Below the pieces are notes generated by a model that saw only the letters and a list, made by a program, of their open reading frames with translations, was not told the DNA's origin and did not search any database. Of a stretch of 64,000 nucleotides of DNA, positions 22,829 through 34,904 are shown one piece after another. Every line of letters begins with the position of its first letter. Position 1 is the first letter of the stretch. The stretch is taken from contig MZZL01000381.1 of NCBI GenBank assembly GCA_002749535.1, forward strand, positions 248,524 to 312,523, in the 5' to 3' direction. Position numbers and translations under genes: made by a program. This DNA is from Apophysomyces variabilis (taxonomy: Eukaryota; Mucoromycota; Mucoromycetes; Mucorales; Mucoraceae).

Positions 22829-24423
22829 ATCTATTCAATATCCTTAGCTATCCATTTTAGGATGCATTTGAATATGTTTTTATACTACAATATTTATTCA
22901 ATAGCTATTTAACGTTTTCTGTTACATTAAAACATGCTTTAGAAACACATATCAATGTTAGTCTTTATTATGTTCAACGCTTTTTGCCTAAAGTCCTCCA
23001 TTTCAACTATGTTTTTTATCATTTAGAGAACCTGCCTTGACCCCTCATTTGCCTATAGTCATTTGGTGCAGTAGCTGGCAGACTGGTTGGTATCTCTGGT
23101 GCTGGCAGATTAAATATTACAAGTAGATTTGACAAGCAATCTTTTAATGCACATGAGTACAACAAAGTAAGAAAGATATATCAGGCTTACCTGATGAGTG
23201 CTGCGCCAGTAAATGATCTAAAACCTCAACTGCCCTACTGGCATCACATAGTTCATTAGTACTAACTTCTACTGGAGTCTCATTAGCAGTAGACTGCTAA
23301 GATCTATTGGAGGCAGACAACTCTTTCTTGGGCATTTTCCAAGCTTTGCATAATATAAGCCTGGTATACCAGTATCTGATGTATCTATCTAGTGGAATGC
23401 TAGCAGGGACAAGTTTTTCCTCAAGATATGTATATCCAGTCATCCTTATTTCCATGGAAATGCAGGCCTATATGGTAGGTTTCTTCATCTTACCTGCTAA
23501 AATAGCTACAGTTACCTTTGCTATGATGTTTGTATGCTTCAACAATTTTTTAGCCATGTCTATATCAATTGATCTATTGTCATTTTTTGCTGTATTTACT
23601 ATCCATTAAATGAGTTCAGCAATTAGTTGCTTGGTTTTGCAATAGTAATAATTCCTCTTATCATCCTTTTACAGGTAATAAATTTCACAATGACCATTAG
23701 CAGTAGGAGCATTGATGCTAAGAAGCAGATTTTGTACAGTGACAGATGCTAGGGAGATAACATTTTGCTAAATAATTGAAACATTGCATTGGTACCTTCA
23801 GGTTAGTGATTTTAGCCTTCAGCTTTTAGACTGCTTGCCTTAATTTCTTGACTTTCTAACATATGTCCAATATCATAAAAAGAATTTGTGGGATTTGGTT
23901 ACTGTAATTCAGATTGTTAGTCATCAGTTTATTGATAAGAAAAGAGAGAAATAAACAAAAAGTGTTCTGAAAACTCTGAAATTTTTTACAAAAAATTTAC
24001 GTAATAATTCCTAGGGTATCCTCAAATATTCTGGCAGTTCCTGTTTTAGATTTTTACTTTCCTGGAGTTTCCTCAGGGTTCCTCAGGGTTCTTTTAACAG
24101 ATTGAAGATACAGTTATAGATTTCTCACAAACAGAAAGGAATATGATATCTAAGGCAAGCTTAAGTATCTCAAACTGTTTGTTAAAGAAATTGCTACATC
24201 AAGCTTCTTTTTGTCATAATGTATCCTGGTGCTTCCTCAGGTATCTTTATATTTCCTGAGAGCCAAATTGTTTTCTTATGTTTCTTGAAGTTTCCTAGGC
24301 CTAAATTTGTTTTTTCAGGCTTCCTTTGGTTTTCTTATGATTTCTAATTTTCTATGGTAAAAAGGAACTCAGAAAAGTGATGTTGTTACTGGACATGCAG
24401 ATCAAAGCTATGAAGGTTCTGGT
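22829..24423. other. unassigned repeat-like sequence
   Basis: No intact gene. The minus strand at about 23290-23620 reads protein-like stretches with a few stops and may be a decayed coding region of unknown type. The 100-codon plus-strand ORF here is probably its shadow. From about 24000 to 24350 there are many TTTCCTCAGG-like motifs. Confidence 0.35.
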
Positions 24424-24515
24424 TGTTGTATCTGCAAGTAATCAACAAAGATATTAAATAAAGCTCAGTCATATTCAGTGCTCTAAATTTAATTTTACTA
24501 GTTAAGACATATAAA
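24424..24515 (+). repeat. family-E LTR fragment
   Basis: 92 bases matching the first part of the E LTR at 43243, from TGTTGTATCTGC to GACATATAAA. It breaks off exactly where the hAT element starts. Confidence 0.85.
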
Positions 24516-27500
24516 TAGGGCTTGTAACTGGGCCGGGATAACCCGGGACCCGGCCCATATATTACCGGACCACCAGGCATCGGGCCAAGAAGTGGCCCAG
24601 ATATGGTGGCCCAGCGGGTCACGGGTTGACATAGTGGCCCAGCCCAGTTATGGCCCGCCCAATTAGGGCCTGACCAGTTTATGGCCCGCTTAACTACCTA
24701 ATAAATGCAGCCCACCTGACTACCCAATTATCTACCCATTTGCCCGTTTGCCCGTTTGCCCATTTATCTATATAGAGGCTGTTAGTAAACAAACATTTAA
24801 GCTAAATCAGTATAAGCGTACCTTGTGACTGTGAGAAAATTTTTACTTATATATGGCGTTTCGCTCTGGTTTCTCTTACCATCATCCTTTATCTTCTCGT
24901 TTTCCTCTGCAAGTATTGGTGAAGACACAGTAGTCTTTTCCTTTTTTCTTTTCTTTGCTTTCAGGTTACAGCAAAGATACAGTGGTCTTTCTCTTCTTTC
25001 TTTTCATTTTCTTTTTATATTCATTTTGGTTTTAGTTTTCTTTTTTTTTCTCTCTCTCTTCACTTTTCCTTGAACGTAACTGCTAAGATGTCATTTGATG
25101 AAGTCAGTTCAACAAACGATGCGGCCTCATTAAAAAGACATGCAAGCACTCTAACTGATGACATGCACAACACTACTCTTTCTGAATCCTCTACGTCAAC
25201 AAGCGCTGCAAAAAGACAAAGACAAACAACAAGCATTGTCTGGAAGTTTTTTAGAAAAGCCGAATGGACAAATGAAACCAAACGTGCCAAATGCATTTTA
25301 TGTGAGAGGTATACTTACAATTACTAGCATGCTCTTGGGTTCTTACAAAAGCAATTAGCAAAAACAAAGATTTCTTCGTCAAGTGTCACGATGGCAGTAC
25401 AAAACAATCACTACTACATTTACAAACAAAGCATTATAGCGAGTATAGTGTTGCGAAGGGAGAGCCTGTGAAAGGCCTTGACAAGTACTTTGGCAGGTAG
25501 GTTGGATTGCAGATAGGTTTAATAATAGACTTACCAGTTTTTATATTAGTTCACTACAAAGACCATTTGACCAAAATGACTTCCGTAAAAAGCTTGCTGA
25601 GTGGGTCGTTGCCAATGACCAGCCGTTCTCTGAGGTTGAATCTGTACACTTCCGTAATCTTGTTCAAACGTTGCAACCTGCTGCTGCTATTGTCTCTGGG
25701 AAAACTATTCGTAACGACATTATTCAGAACTTTGAGGAAGGTCGGGCGCTGTTGAAAAAGAGACTGAATGTAAGTTTATTTCTTTTAATGAGCCATAGTA
25801 TTAAATTTCATCTAGGATCTGGATGCAAAAATATCAATCACGCTTGATGTCTGGACCTCACCAAACTATCATTCTTTTCTGGGAGTAACAGGTCACTTTG
25901 TCAACGAAAACTGGGAACTTCAGGACGTCTTGCTGGATTTTATTCCAATGGTTGGCGCACATACGGGTGAAAATTTGGCGAAAGTATTCATGGACTCGAT
26001 GCATGACTTGAATATTGCTACAAAGGTAAATTGATATTAAGTACAATATCGTTTCTAAAAACATTGTAGATCCTGGCTATCACTACTGACAATGCCACCA
26101 ACAATGATACGATGATGATGGTCCTTGAAGAACAATGGGAAAAGCTCGGTGTACAGTTCAATGCAGCAAATCAACATAACCGTTGTATTGCGCATATAAT
26201 AAACCTTGGCGTGCAAGATGCTCTGAAAACATTGAATGTACTACCAACAGCTGAAGATGAAGATGAACCTGCAATTTTCCTTAGACTTGGTGGTATCGGA
26301 GATACAGTTCAAAAGGTAAATTTCGTCTTTATTCAGCTTAAATTATAGTAACAAGTTCACATTATAGCTTCGGTCTTTGATTCGATCTATCCACATGTCA
26401 GTTAAACGTCGTGAACAACTTCAAACCTACATCAACACCACGGAAAACTGTCCGTCTATCCAACCAACACTTGACTGCAGAACACGATGGAACTCTACCA
26501 CAGATATGATCGACAATGCAATCAAATTGAGAATTCCGTTGATGCTTTTAGTGGCTGCCGATAGAAAGGCGATGAGTATGTTTGAACTAAGTGATCATGA
26601 ATGGGACCTGTTGTCTGAATTTTTAAACTTATTTTCTGTAAGTATATTATATGTCTTCATGGTTATTGCTTACTTATTTTGTTCTGTAAAAGATTTTTCG
26701 AACAACGACGTCGTTTTTGTCTGCATCAAAATATCCAACGATCAGTGCCGTCATCCCTGCCTATAATCTCATGATGGATAAGCTGGACAGATATACATCA
26801 TCTTCACACGAACTTGCTACTGCCGCTGAAACATGCTTTCAAAAACTAAGAAAATACTATTGCAAAACCGACCTTTCACCAATCTGTTCTGTCGCTACAA
26901 GTAGGTTAAAACTATTTGACTTTTCCGATGACTTGTATGTTTACTCTGTATATTAGTTCTTGATCCACGATTGAAAACTGATTACTATCGAAAACATGAA
27001 TGGGGTGATGAATGGATCGATTTCTGCAAAGAAAAATGCCAAGAAGTGTATGATGTTTACAAGCCTTTCATCTTGTATGACGATGAAGAACTGATGACAG
27101 CACCAAGTGAAGGCTTACATGAGGCAAATACCAGCACCGATGCTGATCTTGATGAGTTTTTTGAACATATGTACGGCGACGTCAACAGCACAGCACTAAA
27201 GAAGAAAAGTAAAGCAACTGAACTTGATGACTACTTGGAAAAAGGCAAAGAAAGAACAAGCGATCCATTGTTGTGGTGGCGTGACAGACAAGCAGTATAT
27301 CCAGTACTCTCTCGGATTGCTCGTGACTTTTTGGCAATTCCAGGTATCATTGATATCAATAGTTACCAAAATTATATTGACTTTAGAATAGGCTCCAGTG
27401 CACCAATTGAACGTGTCTTTTCTAGCGGAAGGAATCTCATCTCACAAAGCCGATCGTCACTGAATGTTGAGACCATTCGAGCATGCATGCTAGAGAAACA

Positions 27501-28019
27501 CCGAATTCGCACTCAATTGCACTAATTGCTTTACACTTTAATCTGGTCACTGTGTTTTTTGTCATTGCTTTTTTTTTTAATTCTTACTGTCAGTTTCTTT
27601 ATTTCGTTTTATTGCTTAGCTTTTTGCAACCAATTTTTTTTATTCACTAAAGGCTCTTTATATACTTAACTATACTTGTTACAAATAAATGCAATTGCAT
27701 TTCACATCACTTAACTTGCGTTTGTTATGACGTTGCAATGACATGCATTACGAATCAGTTATTTAACATTGGGATCAATGTTTGAAATCAATTGAGCAAT
27801 AAGTTTTGTCGGGAATCGGGTCAAGCATCGCTTTAGTTGACTGGGCTTTGGGCCAAGGTTGGGCCCAACTATAATGGCCCAGCGGGTCATGGGTCTATAC
27901 TTTGACCCAGCCCAGTGGGCCATGGGCCAATATACTGACCCGGCCCACTTAGACCCGCCCACTTAAGGCCCATCTCAATTAAGGCCCACCCATTTATGAC
28001 CCGCCCATTTCAAGCTCTA
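24516..28019 (+). mobile_element. hAT DNA transposon with intact transposase
   Basis: 3504 bp. The left end is TAGGGCTTGTAACTGGGC and the right end, read inward, is TAGAGCTTGAAATGGGC. Subterminal zones on both sides are packed with GGCCC/GGGCC and CCCGCC motifs. The interior codes for a complete hAT transposase. The 8-base flanks do not match (CATATAAA left, CTGGAAAT right). The left flank is an E LTR and the right flank is element D pol, so the locus was rearranged after insertion or misjoined. Confidence 0.85.
25088..27525 (+). CDS. hAT transposase, intact, eight exons
   Basis: Exons 25088-25308, 25359-25496, 25550-25769, 25816-26025, 26070-26315, 26368-26637, 26693-26900 and 26957-27525 join in frame to 693 residues. 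All seven introns are GT-AG and 44 to 56 bp. The N-terminus has a BED-type zinc finger (residues about 45-105) with CILC and HLQTKH. The RNase H-like core has TLDVWTSPNYHS and ITTDNATNND around the first two acidic positions, then CIAHIINL and CRTRWNST. The C-terminal hAT dimerisation region has WWRDRQAVYP and APIERVFSSGR. No stop or frameshift was found, unlike every retroelement here. It would cut and rejoin hAT ends. ATG 25088 is the first ATG before the BED finger. Confidence 0.9.
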
Positions 28020-31000
28020 CTGGAAATACCACATTGGTCATGTCATCAATGCGTTGCAAAAGTTCTTCATTTGTTATAGGTGGTACGTTAGGATCGTTTG
28101 TGTAAGATTTGAACCCGTTCATTGCTCTTGCAAACATAAGGGTGTATGGAGAAGATCCTATTCTTCTTGTTTCTTTTGCATTTACCGCCAGTTGAACGCT
28201 TGGTATATATAGGTCCCAATCTCTTGTTGCGCCTTTAATGCACTTTTTCAATGCATTCACTGTTGTTTTAACCCAGCGTTCGGCAACACCATTAGCTCTT
28301 GGGTGATAAGGCGTGACTAGTCTGTAATCAAATCCCGATGATTCAGAGAGTAATTTCATGAGGGAGTTGATGAACTCTTTTCCATTGTCAGATTGTAAAT
28401 ATTGAGAGAATCTGAAATCGCAAAAGACGTTAATTACAGCTATGACAACTGTGTCTTGAGATTTGTCAGGTATAGCACGAAGAACACAGAAACGTGTGCA
28501 AATATCAAGCATAACCAATAGGTAATTTTTACCTGTATGAGTGGTTGTGAATAGACCCGCGAGGTCTATTGCCCAATGATCGCCTGGTAGATAAGCATGA
28601 ATGGGGCGTAATGGATGATATCCCTTTATAGAGATGTTATGTTTTTGGCATTCTATGCATTTGCGTACTGTGTCAACAGCATGTTTATGCATGTTGGGCC
28701 ATGATAGACCATCATTGTGAAGTGCATTGACTATTGCATTTGCTCCAAAGTGTCTGAAAGCGTGTGCCTTCTCTAATAACTCTTGGCGTTCATCTTCTGG
28801 TAGTGTCATCATCTCTTTGGATTGAACTTCCACCGCTCTGTTAACGCACTTTCTCATACCTTGCAATGTATTTGTGGGAGCATTACCCCCTTCCAGCGTT
28901 TTTGCCGGGGTAAAAAGGCGTGATAATTGATCAGGCAGAATGTTGTCAAGTCCTGGAAGGTGCACAACATCAAAGTCATACTGTAAGATAGTATCGAGCC
29001 AATTGATCATCATGGCGTTTGCCACTTTTTGTGTATGGAGATATGTCAATGCTTTGTGGTCAGTATAAAGGGTGAATTTGTTACCCCAGAGGTATTTGTG
29101 GAACTTTATAAGAGCGTACACAACGGCTAAAAGCTCTCGTTTTGTGGTAGAATAGTTCTATTCACTCTTTGAAAGAGCTCTTATTATGAACTCTATGTGT
29201 CTTGTCTCATTGTTGATAACCTGATACAGGGCAGCGCCTATGCCTGTGTTTGAGGCGTCTGTGGCAACACTGAATGGATACTTTAGGTTTGGGTAGCACA
29301 GTATGAGTAGCCTGAGAAGAACCTTTTTGAGGTTGTTGAAAGCTGTGACGTGCTCCTCTTTCCAAATATCTTCAAGTGTTCCTTCATTGCGTAGCCTGTC
29401 TAATGGGGCTGTAAGCACGGATACGTTTGGTATGTGTTCGCAGAAGTAGTTGATTACGCCAAGGAAGCGTTGTATGTCAGTACCTGTGTGAGGTTCTGGC
29501 CATTCTTGGATGTTGCTCACTTTACGTGGATCCAGAGATATTCCATTGCGCGATACACAGAAACCAAGGAGATGAACTGATTCTTGTGCAAAATAGCACT
29601 TCTTTGGATTGAGGATTAGATTTACGCTGGTGAGCTTCTTTATGACCGTTTGGACATGTTGAGCATGTTCCTCCATAGTAACTGAGTATATGATAATATC
29701 ATTGACGAATGTGGTAATGAACGTGAAGTCTTTGAAGATGATATTCATAACTCTTTGAAACTTGGATGATATTGGTTTGAGACTGAATGGACATCCTCTG
29801 AACATGTATTGAGTACCTTTGAAGGTAAATGCTGTTTTGGGTCTGTCTGCTTCATAAATCTCAAAGCGATGGAAAGCTGTTTTGAGGTCCAGAGTAGTGA
29901 ATACCTGCGATTCTCCTAGCTTGTGGAAAATGTCTCCAATGAGAGGCAGTGGATATCTGTCCTCCTTTAAGAGCTTGTTGATATGGCATGGGTCTAAGCA
30001 TGGACGTCAATCAGTGTAGTTACCGAACATATCCTTCTTTGGTGCCAAAGTGAGAGGACTATTCCAAGCTGTGTCTACAGGAGCTTGTTCAATAGTTCCA
30101 TCTTTGAGCCATGTATTGATGACTTCTTGAATTTTTGGTTCATACACAACTGGCAGTGGATACTGACGATGGTATGATGTTACACCTTCAGGCGTATCAA
30201 TGTGTATTACCGATTCTGGAACGGTGCAGAAGGAAGTCTTTGGAATGCGTTCATTTGCTTCCAATGAGGGTTGAATGGCTTAAAAGAATGTTTTTCTTTC
30301 AGCCTTTGTACCTGCAGGTGAATTGTTTGGTTCGGGAGTGTCATTGGGAATATCACTTTTTACGTTGTTGTTGAGTGCGTCATCCTATGAGGTAGCTATA
30401 CCTGTGATGGCAATACCTAGTTTTGGCATAAGATCCAAACCAATACTGACATGTGTGTCAAGTGCAAGATCCATAATGATGAATGTGTGGGTGTATTGTT
30501 TACCCATATACTATAGTTGGATTTCAACTGTGCCATGACTTTCCGCAATCTGTTTTGTAGATGCGAGGTGGATTTTGTGTTTATTTTTTGTATTCAATAA
30601 TAATTCTAATTCTCTTGCCAAAGAGAGACTAACAAACGAACTATTCGCACCAGTGTCTACCAGGGCCCACTGTCGACTACTCTGTAAAAGAATAGGTACA
30701 AAAATTGAATCAGTGGTTTTGTTTGCAATAGTTTGTTTAAGGTGTTTACCTTGTTTTTGGAGGTCTAATTTCTCCATGTTAAGTGGTAACAATCCAGCAT
30801 CTGGATCGTCAATGTCCATGATCTTGGCCGCTCAGTTGGCAACAACCTTCTTTTTCAACTCCCAATACTCTTGACAAGTATGGCCGGGGGTGTACTCCAC
30901 CTACTTGCAGTATCTGCACAGATTCAGAGACTTCTTTGGTGTACTCTGTTTAGAGTGTTGCGCTGCTTCTTGAAGCATCTCCTTCCACAAATTGCAGTCT

Positions 31001-32079
31001 TGCTTAGAGTGAAAACCCTTTGGATGGAGTGGGCAGGACTTAGGCTGGAAATTACCCCTTTTTGGTTTTCTTTGATCGGAGCTATCTTCATTGGTGTAAC
31101 GGCGCTTGCCATTGTTCCATTGTTCTCCAGACTGATAGGACCTGGTGGTTTCTTCTCTGCAGGATGCCATGATCAACTGCGCTGCCTAATGGATATTATC
31201 CATAAGGGCTAAACTGAAATGGTTCGTAAGGGTGGACCAGGCTTTGACCTTGATGTGCGGTTGAAGAGAGCAGACAAAATTGTATACCAACTCAGGGTCT
31301 TGTTGAAGATTCGCCTCATAAGAGACTTCTTGGTATCATTCTAGGAAGAGACGGATTGATTCATTGGGGCGTTGCGCCAGATGTCAGTGTTCATCCTTTT
31401 TTCGCCAGATGTAGAATGGGTTACTGAATTCCTTTTCCAGGCGGGTATAGGCTTGACTCCACTTTAAACCGTGGTCTGCTAGTGTATGTGAAAACCATTG
31501 ACGTTGTGTGTCATCGCAAGTAAGCCAGAAGAGTCGTTCCTAGTGGTCATCCAGGGGCACCAGATTGTATGCTCGGAGCTGAACCTCAAAAGCACTGATA
31601 AAGGTCTTGACAGAGTTATGAACCTTTTTGTTCTCATCCTGTATGGGACCACCACGAATTTCGAAAGCCAGAAGGTCTTTTGAAACCAGGGTGAAACGCT
31701 TGTTTTGTCCCGAATATATGTTTTCTCCTTCTTGTACCTTGTCTAAGGTGTTCTTTTGTGCTTCCTTAGCTTCTAGGAAGGCTTTCCAGGCAGTGTTGGC
31801 TGCATTCAAGTCATACTGGGCATCTAGCCGTTCTTGCTCACTAGAAGAGGCACTGGCCAGGACTTGCATCAGTCTGGTAGCTGCGTTCTTCTTTCTTGTT
31901 CTAAGCATTTCCTCAAGTTGTTCAATGTCAACTGAGGCTTCTGAGGAATTCTCAGCATTTTCTATGACAGTGTCCTCCTGAGGAGGAATTTCGTTGCCAG
32001 AACCTTGGCCTAGTTCTTGTCTTTCTTCAATGGCAGGACCAGAGATGGGCATGTTGGTAGGTGTAGTAGTGGCAGACAT
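28020..32079 (-). pseudogene. chromovirus D gag-pol, one frame with many stops
   Basis: The ATG at 32077-32079 (MSATTTPTNM) opens a frame that stays in register for about 1353 codons to 28020 without a frameshift, broken by roughly a dozen stops at Gln, Trp or Arg positions. It contains a Gag with a coiled coil (31540-32079), protease with LVDTGANSSF (near 30650), RT with FVNDIIIYS (FVDD expected, near 29700), RNase H, integrase zinc finger (HFGANAIVNALH near 28740) and DDE core (WAIDLAG, SDNGKEF, ANGVAERW). The TAG at 31540-31542 follows LDDH, exactly as in B at 12067. Confidence 0.88.
28881..28896 (-). promoter_or_regulatory. putative central polypurine tract of D
   Basis: On the minus strand CTGGAAGGGGGTAATG lies between RNase H and integrase, at the same place as in B, C and E. 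The terminal tract is lost with the 3' end, so co-variation cannot be tested here. Confidence 0.5.
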
Positions 32080-33265
32080 AGTAAGAAAAATAAAAGATGA
32101 GAGAATTCAAAGGAAAAAATGTGTTATATGTAGATAGAAAAAGGGACGGATAGAATCCTTTGAGACTGTTGGATATCTTTATTTCATTCAACTTGTCTGC
32201 CTATTTATAATTATTTGCTCTTATGCGGGATTTGTAATTAGTGAACGTTCTTCTCAGCGATAGGTGTATGATTTAGCTAAGTGTAATAACTGCGGTANNN
32301 NNNNNNNNNNNNNNNNNNNNNNNNNNNNNNNNNNNNNNNNNNNNNNNNNNNNNNNNNNNNNNNNNNNNNNNNNNNNNNNNNNNNNNNNNNNNNNNNNNNN
32401 NNNNNNNNNNNNNNNNNNNNNNNNNNNNNNNNNNNNNNNNNNNNNNNNNNNNNNNNNNNNNNNNNNNNNNNNNNNNNNNNNNNNNNNNNNNNNNNNNNNN
32501 NNNNNNNNNNNNNNNNNNNNNNNNNNNNNNNNNNNNNNNNNNNNNNNNNNNNNNNNNNNNNNNNNNNNNNNNNNNNNNNNNNNNNNNNNNNNNNNNNNNN
32601 NNNNNNNNNNNNNNNNNNNNNNNNNNNNNNNNNNNNNNNNNNNNNNNNNNNNNNNNNNNNNNNNNNNNNNNNNNNNNNNNNNNNNNNNNNNNNNNNNNNN
32701 NNNNNNNNNNNNNNNNNNNNNNNNNNNNNNNNNNNNNNNNNNNNNNNNNNNNNNNNNNNNNNNNNNNNNNNNNNNNNNNNNNNNNNNNNNNNNNNNNNNN
32801 NNNNNNNNNNNNNNNNNNNNNNNNNNNNNNNNNNNNNNNNNNNNNNNNNNNNNNNNNNNNNNNNNNNNNNNNNNNNNNNNNNNNNNNNNNNNNNNNNNNN
32901 NNNNNNNNNNNNNNNNNNNNNNNNNNNNNNNNNNNNNNNNNNNNNNNNNNNNNNNNNNTCGTTGCCAGAACCTTGGCCTAGTTCTTGTCTTTCTTCAATG
33001 GCAGGACCAGAGATGGGCATGTTGGTAGGTGTAGTAGTGGCAGACATAGTAAGAAAAATAAAAGATGAGAGAATTCAAAGGAAAAAATGTGTTATATGTA
33101 GATAGAAAAAGGGACGGATAGAATCCTTTGAGACTGTTGGATATCTTTATTTCATTCAACTTGTCTGCCTATTTATAATTATTTGCTCTTATGCGGGATT
33201 TGTAATTAGTGAACGTTCTTCTCAGCGATAGGTGTATGATTTAGCTAAGTGTAATAACTGCGGTA
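31991..33265. other. N gap with duplicated flanks
   Basis: Bases 32298-32958 are 661 N. The 307 bases before the gap (31991-32297) and after it (32959-33265) are the same sequence, offset by 968. This is what an unmerged contig overlap looks like. The apparent second gag start at 33047 is therefore probably the same one as at 32079. Confidence 0.88.
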
Positions 33266-33367
33266 GAGCAGTGTCACCTTGTCTTCATCCTCGGTGATAG
33301 ATCTCTGATTTAGAGAAGAGGTGCAGTCGGTGTTCCAAACTAGAGAAGTTCACTGTAAATGGAAACA
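33088..33367 (-). repeat. 5' LTR of D
   Basis: 280 bp, read on the minus strand from TGTTTCCATTTACAG to TATAACACA and followed by six T residues. The solo copy at 2868-3147 has the same length. Confidence 0.83.
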
Positions 33368-33440
33368 CGTTAATTCTGATCATCCTGTTCATGGAACACA
33401 AGTACTAGGAAGTCACACTACGACAGCGACATATACCACA
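33368..33440 (+). pseudogene. A2-type pol fragment
   Basis: About 73 bases nearly identical, inverted, to 2794-2867. In element A2 these encode the pol segment around SDHPVYGTQV. They sit between D and the start of the Helitron-2 coding relic. D therefore lies in an A-type copy at the same site as the solo LTR in A2. Confidence 0.75.
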
Positions 33441-33469
33441 GATACCTGAAAGAATTTACCATAGAAACT

Positions 33470-34904
33470 TCAAATACTACAGATGGATACTCAATCTACA
33501 GGAGATAAAATGATGGCCGCACATTTAAATAATCAACAAATGCCCCAGAGCTAGATAACTGCTAGGTTGTTTCACATAATCTGTATCTCTGTACAAAGTA
33601 CAACGCTCACATCAATGTTGAGATTGCCACAAGCATCAGAGCTATAAAGTACCTATACAAGTATGTTTATAAAGGTCAGGACCGAGCAATGATCACACTC
33701 TGCCAGGAACAACTACACGATAATTAGCCAATCAATAAAATATCCTTATATTAAGACACCTGATATGTCTCTGCCTCTGAAGCTTTTTGGAGGCTATACT
33801 ATTTTCATCTTTTCAGATAATATCCTGCTGTTCAGTGACTTGCCCTCCATCTGAAAGAGAAATAAACTATCATGTTCTGAGAAGGCAAGCCAGTAGAGGA
33901 GGTGTAAGAGCGCTTAGCCAGCTATATAACCACATTGGATGCTTACTTTGAGCTCAATATGTAAGTTGTTCACATCTCTAATTTAACATAAATTAACATT
34001 TACCATCTATTGTCCTATCATGCCTTCAGTCTTGACACAAACGCTTACAGATTCTGTTACTATGAGATACTTTAGCATTATACTTAGAATAAGATCTCTG
34101 GCAGTGGAAGAAGCATTTGTGTTGTATGGATATGGTTGGTAGAGTGTATTTTGCACCCCCTTTTGACTCTGAACGCTTTGCTCTCTGAATTCTTCTTCAC
34201 CATATACCCAAGAAAACGTCTTTCAGGGATATATACACCGTTGATGGCCAAGAATACCCTACCTTCCATGCAGTAGCTGAAGCACTTAGTTTGCTTGATA
34301 GTGATGATGAATACAACTAATGTCTTAGAGAGACAATCTGTGTTGTAACATCTGGACACCATCTGCTTCATCTATTCGTCATCATCTTGATGTTTGGCAA
34401 TTCTACCAATCCTGGGCAGCTATGGAGAAAGTATGCAGAAGATTTGTCCATATATTATCAGCAACAATACCATAGACAGAACTTGATATCTAACATATTA
34501 GCATATATAAACGAGGCATTACAGTACATAAATCTTCTCATCTCTTGCCATAGCCGTTGCCTTGCTGATTACTCTTCAATGCTGCTATTACCCTTATCCA
34601 GCTCTATATCCCTTTGCACATGCTTGCAAGATACACTAATCATTGAACAGCTGGATCATGATATCACCAACCTACAACAATAAGCAGATGATAGCATGGC
34701 AAAATTTAATCCTGATCAAACTGCTGCTTTCCATGCTATCATTGCTGCTGTTGAAAACAAAGATACCCTACAATGAATGTTCTTTTTCGAAGATGCTGGA
34801 GGATGTAGAAAAACGTTCATTTATAACACCCTTCTTACCCATACCTATGTATAAGGAAAGATCGCTCTCACAGTCGCCTCCATAGGTGTTGCTGTGTTGC
34901 TTCT
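33470..34904 (+). pseudogene. Helitron-2 Rep/helicase, first half
   Basis: Broken frames read, in order, NDGR and KYNAHINVEIATS with YKYVYKGQDRA (33480-33690), typical of the end of the Helitron_like_N region; TLDAYFELN (33930); RVYFAPPFDSERFAL (34140); TSFRDIYTVDG (34220); and a helicase start FNPDQTAAFHAIIAAVENKD (34700). The Walker A position follows as GGCRKT instead of GGTGKT (34800). The reading ends at GVAVLLL where chromovirus C inserted. The HUH catalytic part is not present. Confidence 0.82.

Larger units (their letters stand above)
28020..33367 (-). mobile_element. chromovirus D, 3'-truncated
   Basis: A Ty3/gypsy element on the minus strand. Its 5' LTR is at 33088-33367. The 3' LTR, the end of pol and any chromodomain are missing, because pol stops after NVVFPV at the hAT end. 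An N run (32298-32958) with duplicated flanks lies in the leader and LTR, so the real element is about 970 bp shorter than it appears. It is closely related to B. Confidence 0.88.

Noticed and set aside
23307..23609. 100-codon plus-strand ORF
   Set aside because: It looks hydrophobic by composition only, and the opposite strand reads more protein-like. No family is recognised.
32264..33047. ORFs of about 255 codons on both strands
   Set aside because: They are open only because they cross the run of N.
33041..33049. Second gag start in element D
   Set aside because: It is part of the 307-base sequence duplicated on both sides of the N gap, so it is most likely the same start as at 32079.
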